The notes under the pieces: model-generated | Database searches by the model: none | The model's input: the letters and a program-made list of their open reading frames with translations, nothing else | Told to the model about the DNA's origin: nothing | Assembly (NCBI GenBank): GCA_017473745.1 | Contig: JAFUJP010000104.1 | Span: 1 to 41,394 of the forward strand | Direction of reading: 5' to 3' | Length of the DNA stretch: 41,394 bases | Origin: Oscillospiraceae bacterium | GTDB taxonomy: Bacteria > Bacillota > Clostridia > Oscillospirales > Ruminococcaceae | Program-made: the position numbers and the translations under genes | Shown: piece by piece, positions 16,318-26,100 of the stretch | Layout: each line of letters starts with the position of its first letter | How positions within the stretch are numbered: the first letter of the stretch is position 1

Positions 16318-18519
16318 ATGCCATCAAAAAAGAAAAACGATGAGCCAAAAAAAACTCCTGCATGGCTTAAAGTCATCAAAGGTGTTTTCCGCTTTTTCGG
16401 AAGGGCGCTTGTAACTGTGCTTTCCGTTATCATTATAAGCGGCTGTATCATCGGATGTGTTCTTGCGACGGTCATTCTCGGAATGGTTGATGACGCGGAA
16501 GTTATCGACCTTGACCAGCTTGAACTGAGCTATACCACAATAATCTATACCAAGGATTCCGACACCGGCGTTTACGTCGAGGATACCAAGCTTTACGGCG
16601 AAAGCGGAAAGCTTATCTGGGCAAACTATGACCAGTTCCCGGAATATCTTATCGACGCAACGGTTGCCGCCGAAGATAAGCGCTTTTGGCAGCACCAGGG
16701 TGTTGACTTTGCCCGAACCATTCAGGCGACCCTCGGATTCCTTACCGGCGGCGATATGGGCGGCGGTTCCACCATAACCCAGCAGCTTATCAAAAACGTC
16801 ACCGGCGAAAAGGACGTTCGTATCGACCGAAAGGTTAAAGAGATTTTCAACGCCCTTGCCCTTGAAAAAATATATTCAAAGGAACAGATCCTCGAGGCAT
16901 ACCTGAACGTGATCGCCCTCGGCTATAACACCTGCGGCGTTCAGGCGGCGGCGAATATGTATTACGACAAGGATGTTTCGGAACTCACCCTTGCGGAATG
17001 TGCCGGACTTGTTGCCATCACAAACAACCCCAGTATCTATGAGCCTTTCGGCCACCCGGAAAACAACAAGGATCGCCGGGAATATATTTACGGTGAAATG
17101 CTCGAGATCGGTTATATAAACGACGCCGAATACGATGCCCTTTGCGAAACCGAAATTCTGACCTCGAAAGGTCAGGTAACTAACCAGAGCAGCAGCAAAT
17201 ATACCTCGTGGTTCATTGATTACGTCATTGATGACGTTATTGATGACCTTATGGACGAATACGGCTGGGATTACGACACCGCGGAATATAACCTCTATAA
17301 CGGCGGTTACCGTATCTATACGACCGTTGACAACCGTATCCAGAACATTGTTGAGGAATATTACGAAAACCCCGACGGCTTCCCGAAGGTAAGAAATGCC
17401 GAACAGCCGGATTCCGCTTTTGTAATCCTCAACTATAACGGCGAGGTTGTTGCCATAGTGGGCGGCAAGGGCGAAAAAACCGGTTCGCGCCTTTTCAATA
17501 TTGCCGCCAGCGGCAAAAGGCATATAGGTTCCACCATCAAGCCCATTTCGAGCTATGCCCTTGCCATTGAAAACGATCTCATCACTTTCTCGACAGTCAT
17601 CACCGACGAACCTATTTATAAAGAAGGCGAAACCGTCGGCAGCACAACTTTCAAGGCCGACTGGCCCATAAACTATTTCGAAGGATATATGGGTGACGTC
17701 ACTGTAAGAACTGCGGTTGCACGTTCCATAAACACCATTCCGGTAAAGCTTGTAACCCTTCTTACTCCGAGGACTGTTTTCGACTTCCTTACCCAAAAGC
17801 TCCATATCACGACCCTTGTTGAAACCGGCGCGAACAACGACGTTGCCGTTGCGCCGATGGCTCTCGGTTCCTTTACCCAGGGCGTAACTCCTCTTGAACT
17901 TGCGGGCGCTTATCAGATGATAGGCAACGGCGGACTTTATATCGAGCCTCATTCCTATACCGAAGTTCTCGACAGCGAAGGCGCGGTCATTCTTAAAGCC
18001 AATACCGCACCGGAACGCGTTATTTCCGCAGAAACCGCGACCATTCTCAACAAGCTCTGCCAGGAAGTTGTTTACGGTGCCAACGGCACCGCAAACCCCA
18101 CCGCGCAGATCCCCGGCGTTACCGTAGCCGGCAAAACCGGTTCGGCATCCGATAACACCGACCTTTGGTTTGTTGGAATGACTCCGCAGTATCTCGGCGT
18201 TGTATGGCTTGGCTATGCGGAAGGTATGAAAGAGATCATTTATAATACCTATCCGACACCTACCATATGGAAATCCATCATGCAGCAGGTTATGGTCGGC
18301 GAAGACCTTACGGTCACCTTCCCGGAAAGCACCAACGTTGTTTCCGCCACATACTGCCTTAAATCCGGCGATCTTGCGGGAAGTTCCTGCACCGAAACCG
18401 GAACGGGCTGGTATAAAAAGAGCAACATGCCCGGAACCTGCACCGAATGTTACGGTTATTCCAGCATTTGGGGCGATGACGATAATTATGAAAATCCCGG
18501 CGTTACCATTGTCGGATAA
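16318..18519 (+). CDS. Class A penicillin-binding protein (bifunctional PBP1A-type)
   Basis: A bifunctional peptidoglycan synthase that polymerises lipid II glycan strands and cross-links the peptides. An N-terminal membrane anchor (about residues 27-60) is followed by the GT51 glycosyltransferase domain with the catalytic Glu in AAEDKRFWQHQGVD (E119) and GGSTITQQL. The transpeptidase domain has SxxK at S405-TIK, SxN at S470-IN and KTG at K606-TGS. The C-terminus carries four cysteines (TYCLKSG, SSCTETG, GTCTECYGY), likely paired outside the cell. ATG at 16318 follows AAAGGAGGA. The length of 733 aa is normal. It is a single gene closed by a strong terminator at 18532-18566. Confidence 0.95.
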   Translation: MPSKKKNDEPKKTPAWLKVIKGVFRFFGRALVTVLSVIIISGCIIGCVLATVILGMVDDAEVIDLDQLELSYTTIIYTKDSDTGVYVEDTKLYGESGKLIWANYDQFPEYLIDATVAAEDKRFWQHQGVDFARTIQATLGFLTGGDMGGGSTITQQLIKNVTGEKDVRIDRKVKEIFNALALEKIYSKEQILEAYLNVIALGYNTCGVQAAANMYYDKDVSELTLAECAGLVAITNNPSIYEPFGHPENNKDRREYIYGEMLEIGYINDAEYDALCETEILTSKGQVTNQSSSKYTSWFIDYVIDDVIDDLMDEYGWDYDTAEYNLYNGGYRIYTTVDNRIQNIVEEYYENPDGFPKVRNAEQPDSAFVILNYNGEVVAIVGGKGEKTGSRLFNIAASGKRHIGSTIKPISSYALAIENDLITFSTVITDEPIYKEGETVGSTTFKADWPINYFEGYMGDVTVRTAVARSINTIPVKLVTLLTPRTVFDFLTQKLHITTLVETGANNDVAVAPMALGSFTQGVTPLELAGAYQMIGNGGLYIEPHSYTEVLDSEGAVILKANTAPERVISAETATILNKLCQEVVYGANGTANPTAQIPGVTVAGKTGSASDNTDLWFVGMTPQYLGVVWLGYAEGMKEIIYNTYPTPTIWKSIMQQVMVGEDLTVTFPESTNVVSATYCLKSGDLAGSSCTETGTGWYKKSNMPGTCTECYGYSSIWGDDDNYENPGVTIVG

Positions 18520-18531
18520 ATAATAAGCAGC

Positions 18532-18566
18532 AAAAAAATGGGCACGCAAAGCGTGCCCATTTTTTA
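18532..18566 (+). terminator. Rho-independent terminator after the PBP gene
   Basis: A perfect stem ATGGGCACGC, loop AAA, GCGTGCCCAT, preceded by an A run and followed by a T run, 13 nt downstream of the PBP stop codon. Confidence 0.93.
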
Positions 18567-18599
18567 TAATTTTATGAAAAACCATTTGTTATTTATATA

Positions 18600-19248
18600 T
18601 CGTCCAAAGAAATATACGAAACGGCGAGCCTCCACAGTCGAGCCGCCGCGGTACAAACCTCCTCGGAGGAGGAGGGGGACCGTCGAAGACGGTGGAGGAG
18701 GGATTTTGCACGGGCAAAGAAATGGGGTAAGTATTAAAACCCCTCCGTCAAAACCTTCGGTTTTGCCACCTCCCCTGTTAGGGGAGGCAAGCGCTCCGCG
18801 AAACGGAACGGTCAGCTAAAGCATATCTTCCACCAGCCAAATCGAAGATTTGGGGTGTCAGATAAATACCGTTCCCTACGGTTTGCAGATTGTCGCCATT
18901 TTAGTGTAGGGCGGGGGCTTGCCCCCGCCGTAAACCCTGTAAAATTTTGATGTACGCTTCGCGTTCTTGGTTATGTGCCCTCTTGCGGTACCCAAAATAT
19001 TCTGCGGCATGGCGCCTTGAATATTTTGACCGCGGCGCCAAAAACATCTCGCTTCATCGCCCACCGGGCGCGCTTCGATGGTTTTGCCCATCCGTCTTTT
19101 TCGGCGGCAAGCCGCCGAAAAATCCACCTTCCCCGAGGGGGAAGGCTAAAACACTCCGCGCCTTTGATAATCATTCATCCGTTTTTTTCGGCAAATTTAT
19201 ATACTCGGGGTATTTTTGGGAAGCCAGTGTACCGACAGTAAATTAATT
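18600..19248. repeat. Gene-free mosaic of palindromic repeats
   Basis: No credible gene lies here. In order: a bipartite palindrome (about 18653-18790, with inner hairpins ACCGTC/GACGGT and CAAAACC/GGTTTTG), a GGAACGGT...ACCGTTCCCTAC unit with an inner CCAAATC/GATTTGG hairpin (18805-18882), the dispersed 115-bp repeat with a GTAG palindrome (18868-18982), a CAAAATATTC/GAATATTTTG inverted pair (about 18993-19029), and a half-element with TTTTTCGGCGGC/GCCGCCGAAAAA and CCTTCCCC/GGGGGAAGG (about 19090-19148). This looks like repeated nested insertion in a neutral spot between two transcription units. Confidence 0.75.
18868..18982 (+). repeat. Dispersed ~115-bp repeat, copy A
   Basis: It shares its whole length with 26870-26981 at roughly 85% identity by eye: ACCGTTCC, TACGGTTTG, AGATT, CATTTT, the core palindrome GTAGGGCGGGGGC/GCCCCCGCCG (18906-18930), AAACCCTGT, AAATTTTGAT and the GTGCCCTC end. 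The core palindrome is the GTAG family with a fully symmetric stem. Confidence 0.75.
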
Positions 19249-19671
19249 TTACAATATTTTAAGGTACTGAAGGTATTCAAAAATCCCGCTTGCCCCCAAA
19301 AATGCACAGACACAGATTATTGCAAAATAGACCCAAAATTCGACTCCTTCGGATTTAAGGTCATAGAGATATCCCTTTGCGGCGATTTTTACGGAATAGG
19401 TCAGGTTTTCAAAAAGATTTGAAAAGCGGAATCTGACCGCTTCCCACGCGGGAGCAAAAGCACCCGCCACAAGGCACGAAGCATGATAGACCGACCCAAG
19501 CCCGAACCCGAGAGCCCTTGCGCTTATTTCGTTGATCTCTTTTCTTAAAGGATAAAAACTGCCGAAAAGCCAAAGGAACATAAAATAAAAGCCAAGAGGA
19601 ACTATTATCAGCAGAAAACATTCAAACCAAAACCCGTGATAGAGTTTTTTGTTTTTTCCTTTATAAATCAT
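19249..19671 (-). CDS. Small membrane protein, function unknown
   Basis: I do not recognise this 140-aa protein. It has two strongly hydrophobic segments: residues about 14-37 (CFLLIIVPLGFYFMFLWLF within) and the C-terminal 115-135 (VYFAIICVCAFLGASGIF). Between them is a segment with LGFGLGSVYHASCLVAGAF and a short basic stretch near YSVKIAAKGYLYDLKSEG. ATG at 19671 follows GAGGGGTG and sits about 25 nt from a consensus promoter; the longer upstream ATG would lie at or above that promoter and is rejected. It is monocistronic and divergent from addB. Being a real gene is supported by promoter, ribosome binding site and composition. Confidence 0.7.
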   Translation of the reverse strand: MIYKGKNKKLYHGFWFECFLLIIVPLGFYFMFLWLFGSFYPLRKEINEISARALGFGLGSVYHASCLVAGAFAPAWEAVRFRFSNLFENLTYSVKIAAKGYLYDLKSEGVEFWVYFAIICVCAFLGASGIFEYLQYLKIL

Positions 19672-19695
19672 CTTTTCACCCCTCTTTATAAAAAC

Positions 19696-19725
19696 ATTAT
19701 AATCTTCCGAAACGCCAGGTGTCAA
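19696..19725 (-). promoter_or_regulatory. Consensus sigma-A promoter
   Basis: On the minus strand TTGACA and TATAAT are both perfect, with 18 bp between them, placing the transcription start about 15-20 nt before the ATG of the small membrane protein. Confidence 0.85.
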
Positions 19726-19869
19726 GAAGGGTTATTGCCGTTATGCTCTATGGGCCCGCTGATGGGCAGTTTTAATCGCATAAGCGGCAATTTGTGTTTC
19801 TTCACTCTACACATTTTATTATAAATATGATATTATTAAATATATGCCAGAAGAAAGGCGGCGAAAAAT

Positions 19870-22800
19870 ATGCTTCGGTTTATAATCGGCACGAACGAGG
19901 AAGCAAGGCGAAAAACGCTTTACGAACATATCGCGGCTGAAAATTCCTCTTATCTTATAGTGCCGGAACAATTCTCTTTTGAAAGCGAAAAGCTTCTCGA
20001 TGAGTTCCTGGGTGCCGAAAAGGCCCAAAACGTCGAGGTGCTTAGCTTTTCGCGCCTTTGCAACAGCATTTTCCGCAGCTTCGGCGGCCTTGCGGGCGAA
20101 TACACCGATGATACCGCAAAGCTTCTTTTGATGGGTGCGGCACTTTCTGCCTGCGGCGAAGAGCTGCATTATTACAAAAAAAATATTCACGGCGCGCCGT
20201 TTATCGAAAAACTCGTTGCCGCGGATACCGAACTTAAAAACGCCGGTATTTCCGCTTCGGAACTGCTTCCTCTCACCGAAAAAGGCGGCGTTCTCGGCGA
20301 AAAGGCTGCGGATCTTACAATAATACTCGAACTTTATAACGCCATGCTTGAAAAAAGCTATATCGACCCGCTTACGGATATCAGGCGCGCCTGCGAAATT
20401 CTTGCGGAAAACGATTTTTTCAGCGAAAAGGCTGTTTTTCTTGATAATTTCACCGGCTTTACCGGCAGCGAATATAAAATGCTTCGGGTAATTCTTGAAC
20501 AGTCGCCCCTTGTGGAAATAAGCCTTTGCTGTGATTCGGTTTATGACCGCACCGGCGGCACAGGCCTTTTTTCCAAGACCCAGCGCACCGCCGGAAGGCT
20601 TGAAAAAATAGCGAAAGAAACCGGCACCGCGGTAAAAACGCCGTTTTTTGCCGAAAACGAAAACGATACGCGCCCCGGGGCCATCATCGACATTGAAGAA
20701 AACTTTCTTCAGGGCTCTTCGCCCAAGGGCAAAAACCTTGGCGAAGTGCGCTTTATCAAGGCCGCCGATCCTTATGACGAGGCGAGCTTTGCCGCGGTTA
20801 TGGCAAGAAGCCTTGCGGAAAATTTCGGCTATCGCTGGCGGGATATTGCCATAATCGCAAGGGATCTTTCGCCATACGAACACGCTCTTCCCGCCGCATT
20901 CAAACGCGCAGGCATCCCGCTTTATATGGATAAAGCCGCCGAACTTGCGGCGCATCCCCTTTCCGCTTTTATTTCCGCGGCGCTTTCTGCCGTTCGGGGG
21001 AACTTCCCCGCGGCGGAGGTTCTGCGCCTTCTTAAAACCGGTATTCTCCCTATTTCGGAGGAAGATACCGCGGAATTTGAAAACTATTGTTTTGTATGGA
21101 ATATCCGCGGCGGGCTTTTTCTTTCGCCCTTTACCGGAAGCCCCGAGGGCTTCCGCGAACTCGGAGAAAAGGATATTGAAAAACTCGAAAGGCTGAATGC
21201 CCTTCGCGAACGCATTATCTGCCCCCTTGAAAGGCTTAAAAAACGCCTTTCGGGCGCGGACGGAAAGGAATTTTCCGCCGCATTCTATGATTTTCTTTGC
21301 GAATGTGAAGTAACCGAGGGACTTCGCAGACTTTATGACGAACTTTCTTCCGCGGGTGAAACTGCCGCGGCGGAAAATCTTGATGCTTTCTGGAGCTTTA
21401 CCGTTGATGCTCTCGATAAATTTTCTTCTGCCCTTGGCGGTGTGCGGCTCGAAAACGACACCATGAGCCGCCTTTTCGAGCTTATTATAAGCGAAGCGAA
21501 AATAGGAGTTTTGCCCCATACCCTCGATTGCGTTTCGGCCGGTACGGCGGACAGAATGCGCCCCTCGGATATAAAGGCCGTTTTTATCATCGGGCTTTGC
21601 GATGGGGTTTTCCCTGCGCCGCCGGCAAATTCTTCGATTTTTACCAACGAAGAAAGAAATATCATGGCCGATGCGGGGATCGACCTCGGCGAAGGAGAAA
21701 ATGATTCCGTACTTGCCGAAAGAATGTATGCCTATACCGCTTTTACCAGCGCTTCCGAAAGGGTTTTTGCCAGCTTTCCGAAATACGATATCGCTTCGGA
21801 AGAACAAAGCCCTTCGGTTCTTATTGCGCGCCTTAAAGAGTCTGTGAACTCTCTTCAGGAAGAATCCACCGAGGATTTCAGAGAGGATTTCTGGCTTTGC
21901 AGCGAAAGCTTTGCCTTCGAACATCTTGCCGCCTTCGGCAAAAAATCCACCGGTTCTTCCGAAGCGCTTAAAAAATATTTTGCTGAAAAGGCCCTTTGGT
22001 CCGGGCGTGCTCAAAAGCTCGGAACTTCCGTCGAGGCGGAAAATTTCGCCCTTGAAAAGCCCGAAAACGCCGAAAAACTTTTCGGCAAAAAGTTCCGTTT
22101 TTCGCCTACAAAGCTGGATACCTTCGGAAGATGCCCCTTTTCTTATTTTATGAAATCCGGCCTTGTGCTCAAAGAAAGACAGAAAGCGGAGCTTTCTCCC
22201 CTTTCTTCCGGAACGCTTATACACTATGCCCTTCAGATGCTCATTCCGAAATACGGCGGCAAGGGGCTTGCGGCGCTTTCCGATGAAGAGCTCCGTGCGG
22301 CGGTGGATTCGGTGCTCAAAGAATATCTCGATACCGCCATGGACAGCGAAAAAGGCAAAACCGCAAGATTTATGTATCTTTTCCGCCGCACAGCGGGATT
22401 TTTGGTAAAGCTTTTGCGCCGCCTCGGCGAAGAATTTGCCCATTCGGAATTTGAACCCTATGCTTTCGAGGAACCCCTCGGCGGCAAAGAGGTTGGCTAT
22501 TACCGCCTTGTTACCCCCGACGGGAAGGAAATCACCGTTGAAGGAACCATCGACCGAATCGACGTGCTCGACCGCAACGGCGAACGCTATGTTCGGGTTA
22601 TTGACTATAAAACCGGTACGAAGGATTTTGCCCTTTGCGACGTTTATTACGGCATAAACATACAGATGCTGGTCTATCTTTTCTCGATCTGGAATTGCGG
22701 AAAAGGCGGGCTTTCAAACACTGTGCCTTCCGGCGTGCTTTATATGCCCGCCAAAAACTCCGTGCTCAAAATGGAGCGCGACGATTCCGCCGAGGAAGTC

Positions 22801-23184
22801 CTCGAAGCACAGCGCAAGACTTTTTGCATGAAAGGCCTTCTTCTCGATGACGAAGCGGTGCTCAACGCCATGGAGCCCGGTCTTTCCGGCTTTTATATAC
22901 CGGTAAAACGGGGCAAAAACGGCATTTCGGGTTCTGTTGCAACCCTTGCGCAGTTCGGTGAAATCAAGGCGCATATTGATTCTCTGCTCATCGACATTGC
23001 CGGCGAGCTTTCGGAAGGAAAAATCGCCGCCCTTCCCTATCGCAAAAACACCGAAACTCCATGTGATTTCTGCCCATACAAAAGCGTTTGCCGCAGAAGC
23101 GAAAACGCGCCTTTTGTTGAGCACGAATCTTTCAAAGACAGCGAATTTTTCAGCAAACTGAAAGGCGGTGATGACAATGGCTGA
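19870..23184 (+). CDS. addB: ATP-dependent helicase/nuclease subunit B
   Basis: AddB is the second subunit of the AddAB double-strand-break resection complex. The N-terminal region (MLRFIIGTNEEARRKTL) is a degenerate nucleotide-binding part of a helicase-like fold. The C-terminal nuclease domain has GTIDRIDV and VIDYKTG. The four cysteines of the iron-sulfur staple are present: C755 (FGRCPFSYF) and C1065, C1068, C1074 (PCDFCPYKSVC), with the CxxC-x5-C spacing known from B. subtilis AddB. The length of 1104 aa is normal. ATG at 19870 follows AAAGGCGG. The 3' end overlaps the addA start by 8 nt, so the two subunits are translationally coupled. Confidence 0.95.
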   Translation: MLRFIIGTNEEARRKTLYEHIAAENSSYLIVPEQFSFESEKLLDEFLGAEKAQNVEVLSFSRLCNSIFRSFGGLAGEYTDDTAKLLLMGAALSACGEELHYYKKNIHGAPFIEKLVAADTELKNAGISASELLPLTEKGGVLGEKAADLTIILELYNAMLEKSYIDPLTDIRRACEILAENDFFSEKAVFLDNFTGFTGSEYKMLRVILEQSPLVEISLCCDSVYDRTGGTGLFSKTQRTAGRLEKIAKETGTAVKTPFFAENENDTRPGAIIDIEENFLQGSSPKGKNLGEVRFIKAADPYDEASFAAVMARSLAENFGYRWRDIAIIARDLSPYEHALPAAFKRAGIPLYMDKAAELAAHPLSAFISAALSAVRGNFPAAEVLRLLKTGILPISEEDTAEFENYCFVWNIRGGLFLSPFTGSPEGFRELGEKDIEKLERLNALRERIICPLERLKKRLSGADGKEFSAAFYDFLCECEVTEGLRRLYDELSSAGETAAAENLDAFWSFTVDALDKFSSALGGVRLENDTMSRLFELIISEAKIGVLPHTLDCVSAGTADRMRPSDIKAVFIIGLCDGVFPAPPANSSIFTNEERNIMADAGIDLGEGENDSVLAERMYAYTAFTSASERVFASFPKYDIASEEQSPSVLIARLKESVNSLQEESTEDFREDFWLCSESFAFEHLAAFGKKSTGSSEALKKYFAEKALWSGRAQKLGTSVEAENFALEKPENAEKLFGKKFRFSPTKLDTFGRCPFSYFMKSGLVLKERQKAELSPLSSGTLIHYALQMLIPKYGGKGLAALSDEELRAAVDSVLKEYLDTAMDSEKGKTARFMYLFRRTAGFLVKLLRRLGEEFAHSEFEPYAFEEPLGGKEVGYYRLVTPDGKEITVEGTIDRIDVLDRNGERYVRVIDYKTGTKDFALCDVYYGINIQMLVYLFSIWNCGKGGLSNTVPSGVLYMPAKNSVLKMERDDSAEEVLEAQRKTFCMKGLLLDDEAVLNAMEPGLSGFYIPVKRGKNGISGSVATLAQFGEIKAHIDSLLIDIAGELSEGKIAALPYRKNTETPCDFCPYKSVCRRSENAPFVEHESFKDSEFFSKLKGGDDNG

Positions 23185-26100
23185 ACGTATCTGGAACGAG
23201 GGTCAGCTTGCGGCTATCACCTCTTTCGGCGGGAACATCCTTGTTTCCGCCGCCGCGGGAAGCGGCAAAACCGCCGTTCTTGTTGAAAGGGTCATTCGTA
23301 TGCTCACGGATGAGCATAACCCCGTTGACGCAGACAGACTTCTTATAGTAACCTTTACGCGCCTTGCGGCGGCGGAGATGCGTTCAAGGATAAACGCCAA
23401 ACTTTCGGAACTTTCGGCCCAAAATCCGAAGGATCTGCGCCTTGGGCGCCAGCTTCTTCTGATGGAGCGTGCTCATATCGGAACCATACATTCCTTCTGT
23501 TCCGAAGTGGTGCGCGAAAACGCGAGCACGCTTGGGCTTATGCCAGATCCTTCCGTTTCCGACGAGGACGAAGCGGCGGATATTTCCGCTTCGGCGCTTG
23601 AAGAAACCATCGAAAAATACTATGCGGAAGGCTCGGCGGAATTTGCCGAGCTTACCGAAACCCTCGGCGGCGGAAGAAACGATTCAGGCCTTTCGGATGC
23701 GGTGCTCGAGCTTTATCGTTTCATAAGTTCCCTGCCCCATTACGAGGATTGGCTTTCTGAAAAAGCCGCCATGTATGACCCTTCTATCCCCGTCGGCGAA
23801 ACGGTCTGGGGCAAAATCCTGCTCAGCCATGCTCATTCGGTGCTCAGCTATCACATAAAAAAGGCAGAACAGCTCGCCGAAAAATGCGACGAAGAATTTC
23901 TTGATAAGCTTGCCGAACTTTGCCGCAAGGATATTTCTGTTCTTGAAGGGCTTTTGTATTATTGCGAGCTCGGACGCTGGGATAGTTTCTGCGCCGCGGT
24001 TGCAGGCGCCGCTTTTGACCGTATGCCATCGAAACACGGCGCGGATGATTATTTCAAAAAGTATTTTCAGAACACAAGGGACGAATATAAAAACGCGGTC
24101 AAAAAGACCCTCGCAAAGGATTTTTCCGTTTCCGAAGCGGAATTTCGCGAGGATATCGCCGATCTTTATCCCAAAATCAACTGTCTTTTCGATGTGACCA
24201 TTGATTACGCAAGACGTTTTGGTGAACTGAAGCGTGAAAAGCGCCTTATAGATTACACCGACCTCGAACAGCTCACCCTTTCGGTGCTCACCGAAAGAGA
24301 TGAGCACGGCGGCTATGCCCCCACGGATATTGCAAAAAGCATTTCCGAAAGATTTGACTATATCCTCATCGACGAATGTCAGGATATCAACAAGGTCCAG
24401 GATACGATTTTCAAAAATATTTCCCGAGGGGATAATCTTTTCTTCGTCGGCGACGTTAAACAGAGCATCTATCGTTTTCGCCAGGCGATGCCGGAACTTT
24501 TTCTTGAAAAGCGCAGGGAATGGCCCGTTCTCAAAGACGGAAAATACCCCGCCACTATCATTCTCGGCAAAAACTACCGCAGCCGAAAGAACATTGCCGG
24601 TGCGGTCAACTATATTTTCCGGCAGATAATGACCGCCGAAGCCGCCGAGATCGAATACGACGAATCCGAGATGCTTATTCCCGCGGCGCAGTTCCCGGAG
24701 GACGGTATTTGCCGCAACGAGGTCATGCTTATTGAATCCCTCCGGGACAGCACAAAGGCGGAAGCCGAAGCCGTTGCGGACCGCATTTATAATATGGTAT
24801 TAAGGGGCGAGCCGGTTTTTGACGGCAAAGAAACCCGCCCCATACGCTATTCCGATATCTGCATACTTTTCCGCGCTGCCAAGGGAAAAACCGAAATTTT
24901 CCTTTCCGCCCTGCGCAGGCGCGGGATCAGCGCCCGAAGCGAAAAAGATAAGGGCTTTCTTTCCCGCCCGGAAGTGGCGGCGGTCATCGACGTTCTCAAA
25001 GCCGTGGATAATCCGCTTCTTGATATTCCTCTTGCCGGTGCAATGCTTTCTGAAATGTTTCTTTTCACCCCCGACGAGCTTGCGGAAATACGCGCGGAAA
25101 GCAGAAAGATCCCGCTTTATTCTTCTGTTAAGCTTGCGGCGGAAAACGGCAGCGAGAAGGCCGCAAACTTTATATCCGTTCTGGATTCCCTTCGCAAGGC
25201 GGCGGCTTATGAGCGAAGCGATGCGGTGATCGAGCGGCTTTATGACCTTACCGCCTTCCCGCAGGTGATGAGAAGCTGCAGCGAAGGTAAGCTTAAACTT
25301 GCGAACCTGCGGCTTCTTGTAAAATACGCCGCCGACAGGGAAAAAGCCGGCGCAAAGGGGCTTTCGTCCTTCATTCGCTTCATAACCCGTCTTGAGGAGC
25401 GCGAAAGCGACCTTAAGCCTTCGGGCAGCACCGGAAGCGGAAACTGCGTTCGCATAATGTCCGTTCACGGCTCAAAGGGGCTGGAATTCCCGGTGGTATT
25501 CCTTTGCGGAACCTCGAAACAGTTCCGCACCGAGCGAAGCGACCAGACAATGCTTCACCCGGATCTTGGTTTCGCCTGCCCGAGGCGCGACCCCGAAACC
25601 GGCGCCCGCTTTACGACCGTTCCCCAGCTTGCGCTTATGCACGAACTTCGCCGCTATAATCTTGCGGAGGAGATGCGCATACTTTACGTCGCCCTTACAA
25701 GGCCGAAAGAGCGCCTTATTATCACCTGCTGTCAAAAAGATACAGAAAAATATCTTGCAAAGCTCGGGGCGGATGCACTTTGCGGCGAAAGGCTTGACCC
25801 TTTCACTGTTTCTTCCGCCAGATGCGAATCGGACTGGATTTTGACCGCGCTTTTGCGCCATCCCGATGCCGCCGACCTCCGTCTGCTGGCCGGTATCGAC
25901 GAAAGCGCCGTTGTTCCGGATGATACACAATGGAGTTTTTCAACCGTCGGGGATGTTTCTGTTGAAAACCGTGAGGAATCTTCCGCAGAAGAAGAAACAG
26001 CACCCGTTGATGAGGAACTTTACCGGATTCTTAAGGAGCGCGAAAATTGGAAATATCCTTTTTCCGCCTCGGAAAAAATCCCGGCAAAGGCCGGTGTTTC

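Noticed and set aside
16876..18585. Long minus-strand frame opposite the PBP gene
   Set aside because: Begins inside the PBP terminator region and mirrors the PBP codons; no independent support.
18538..18819. Small plus-strand frame after the PBP gene
   Set aside because: It starts inside a transcription terminator and is made of palindromic repeat sequence.
19819..22443. Very long open frame on the minus strand opposite addB
   Set aside because: It is antisense to a clear AddB with iron-sulfur cysteines; its residue content (many Phe, Gly, Lys, Arg) is typical of a shadow frame in this codon usage, and no ribosome binding site or family pattern is visible.
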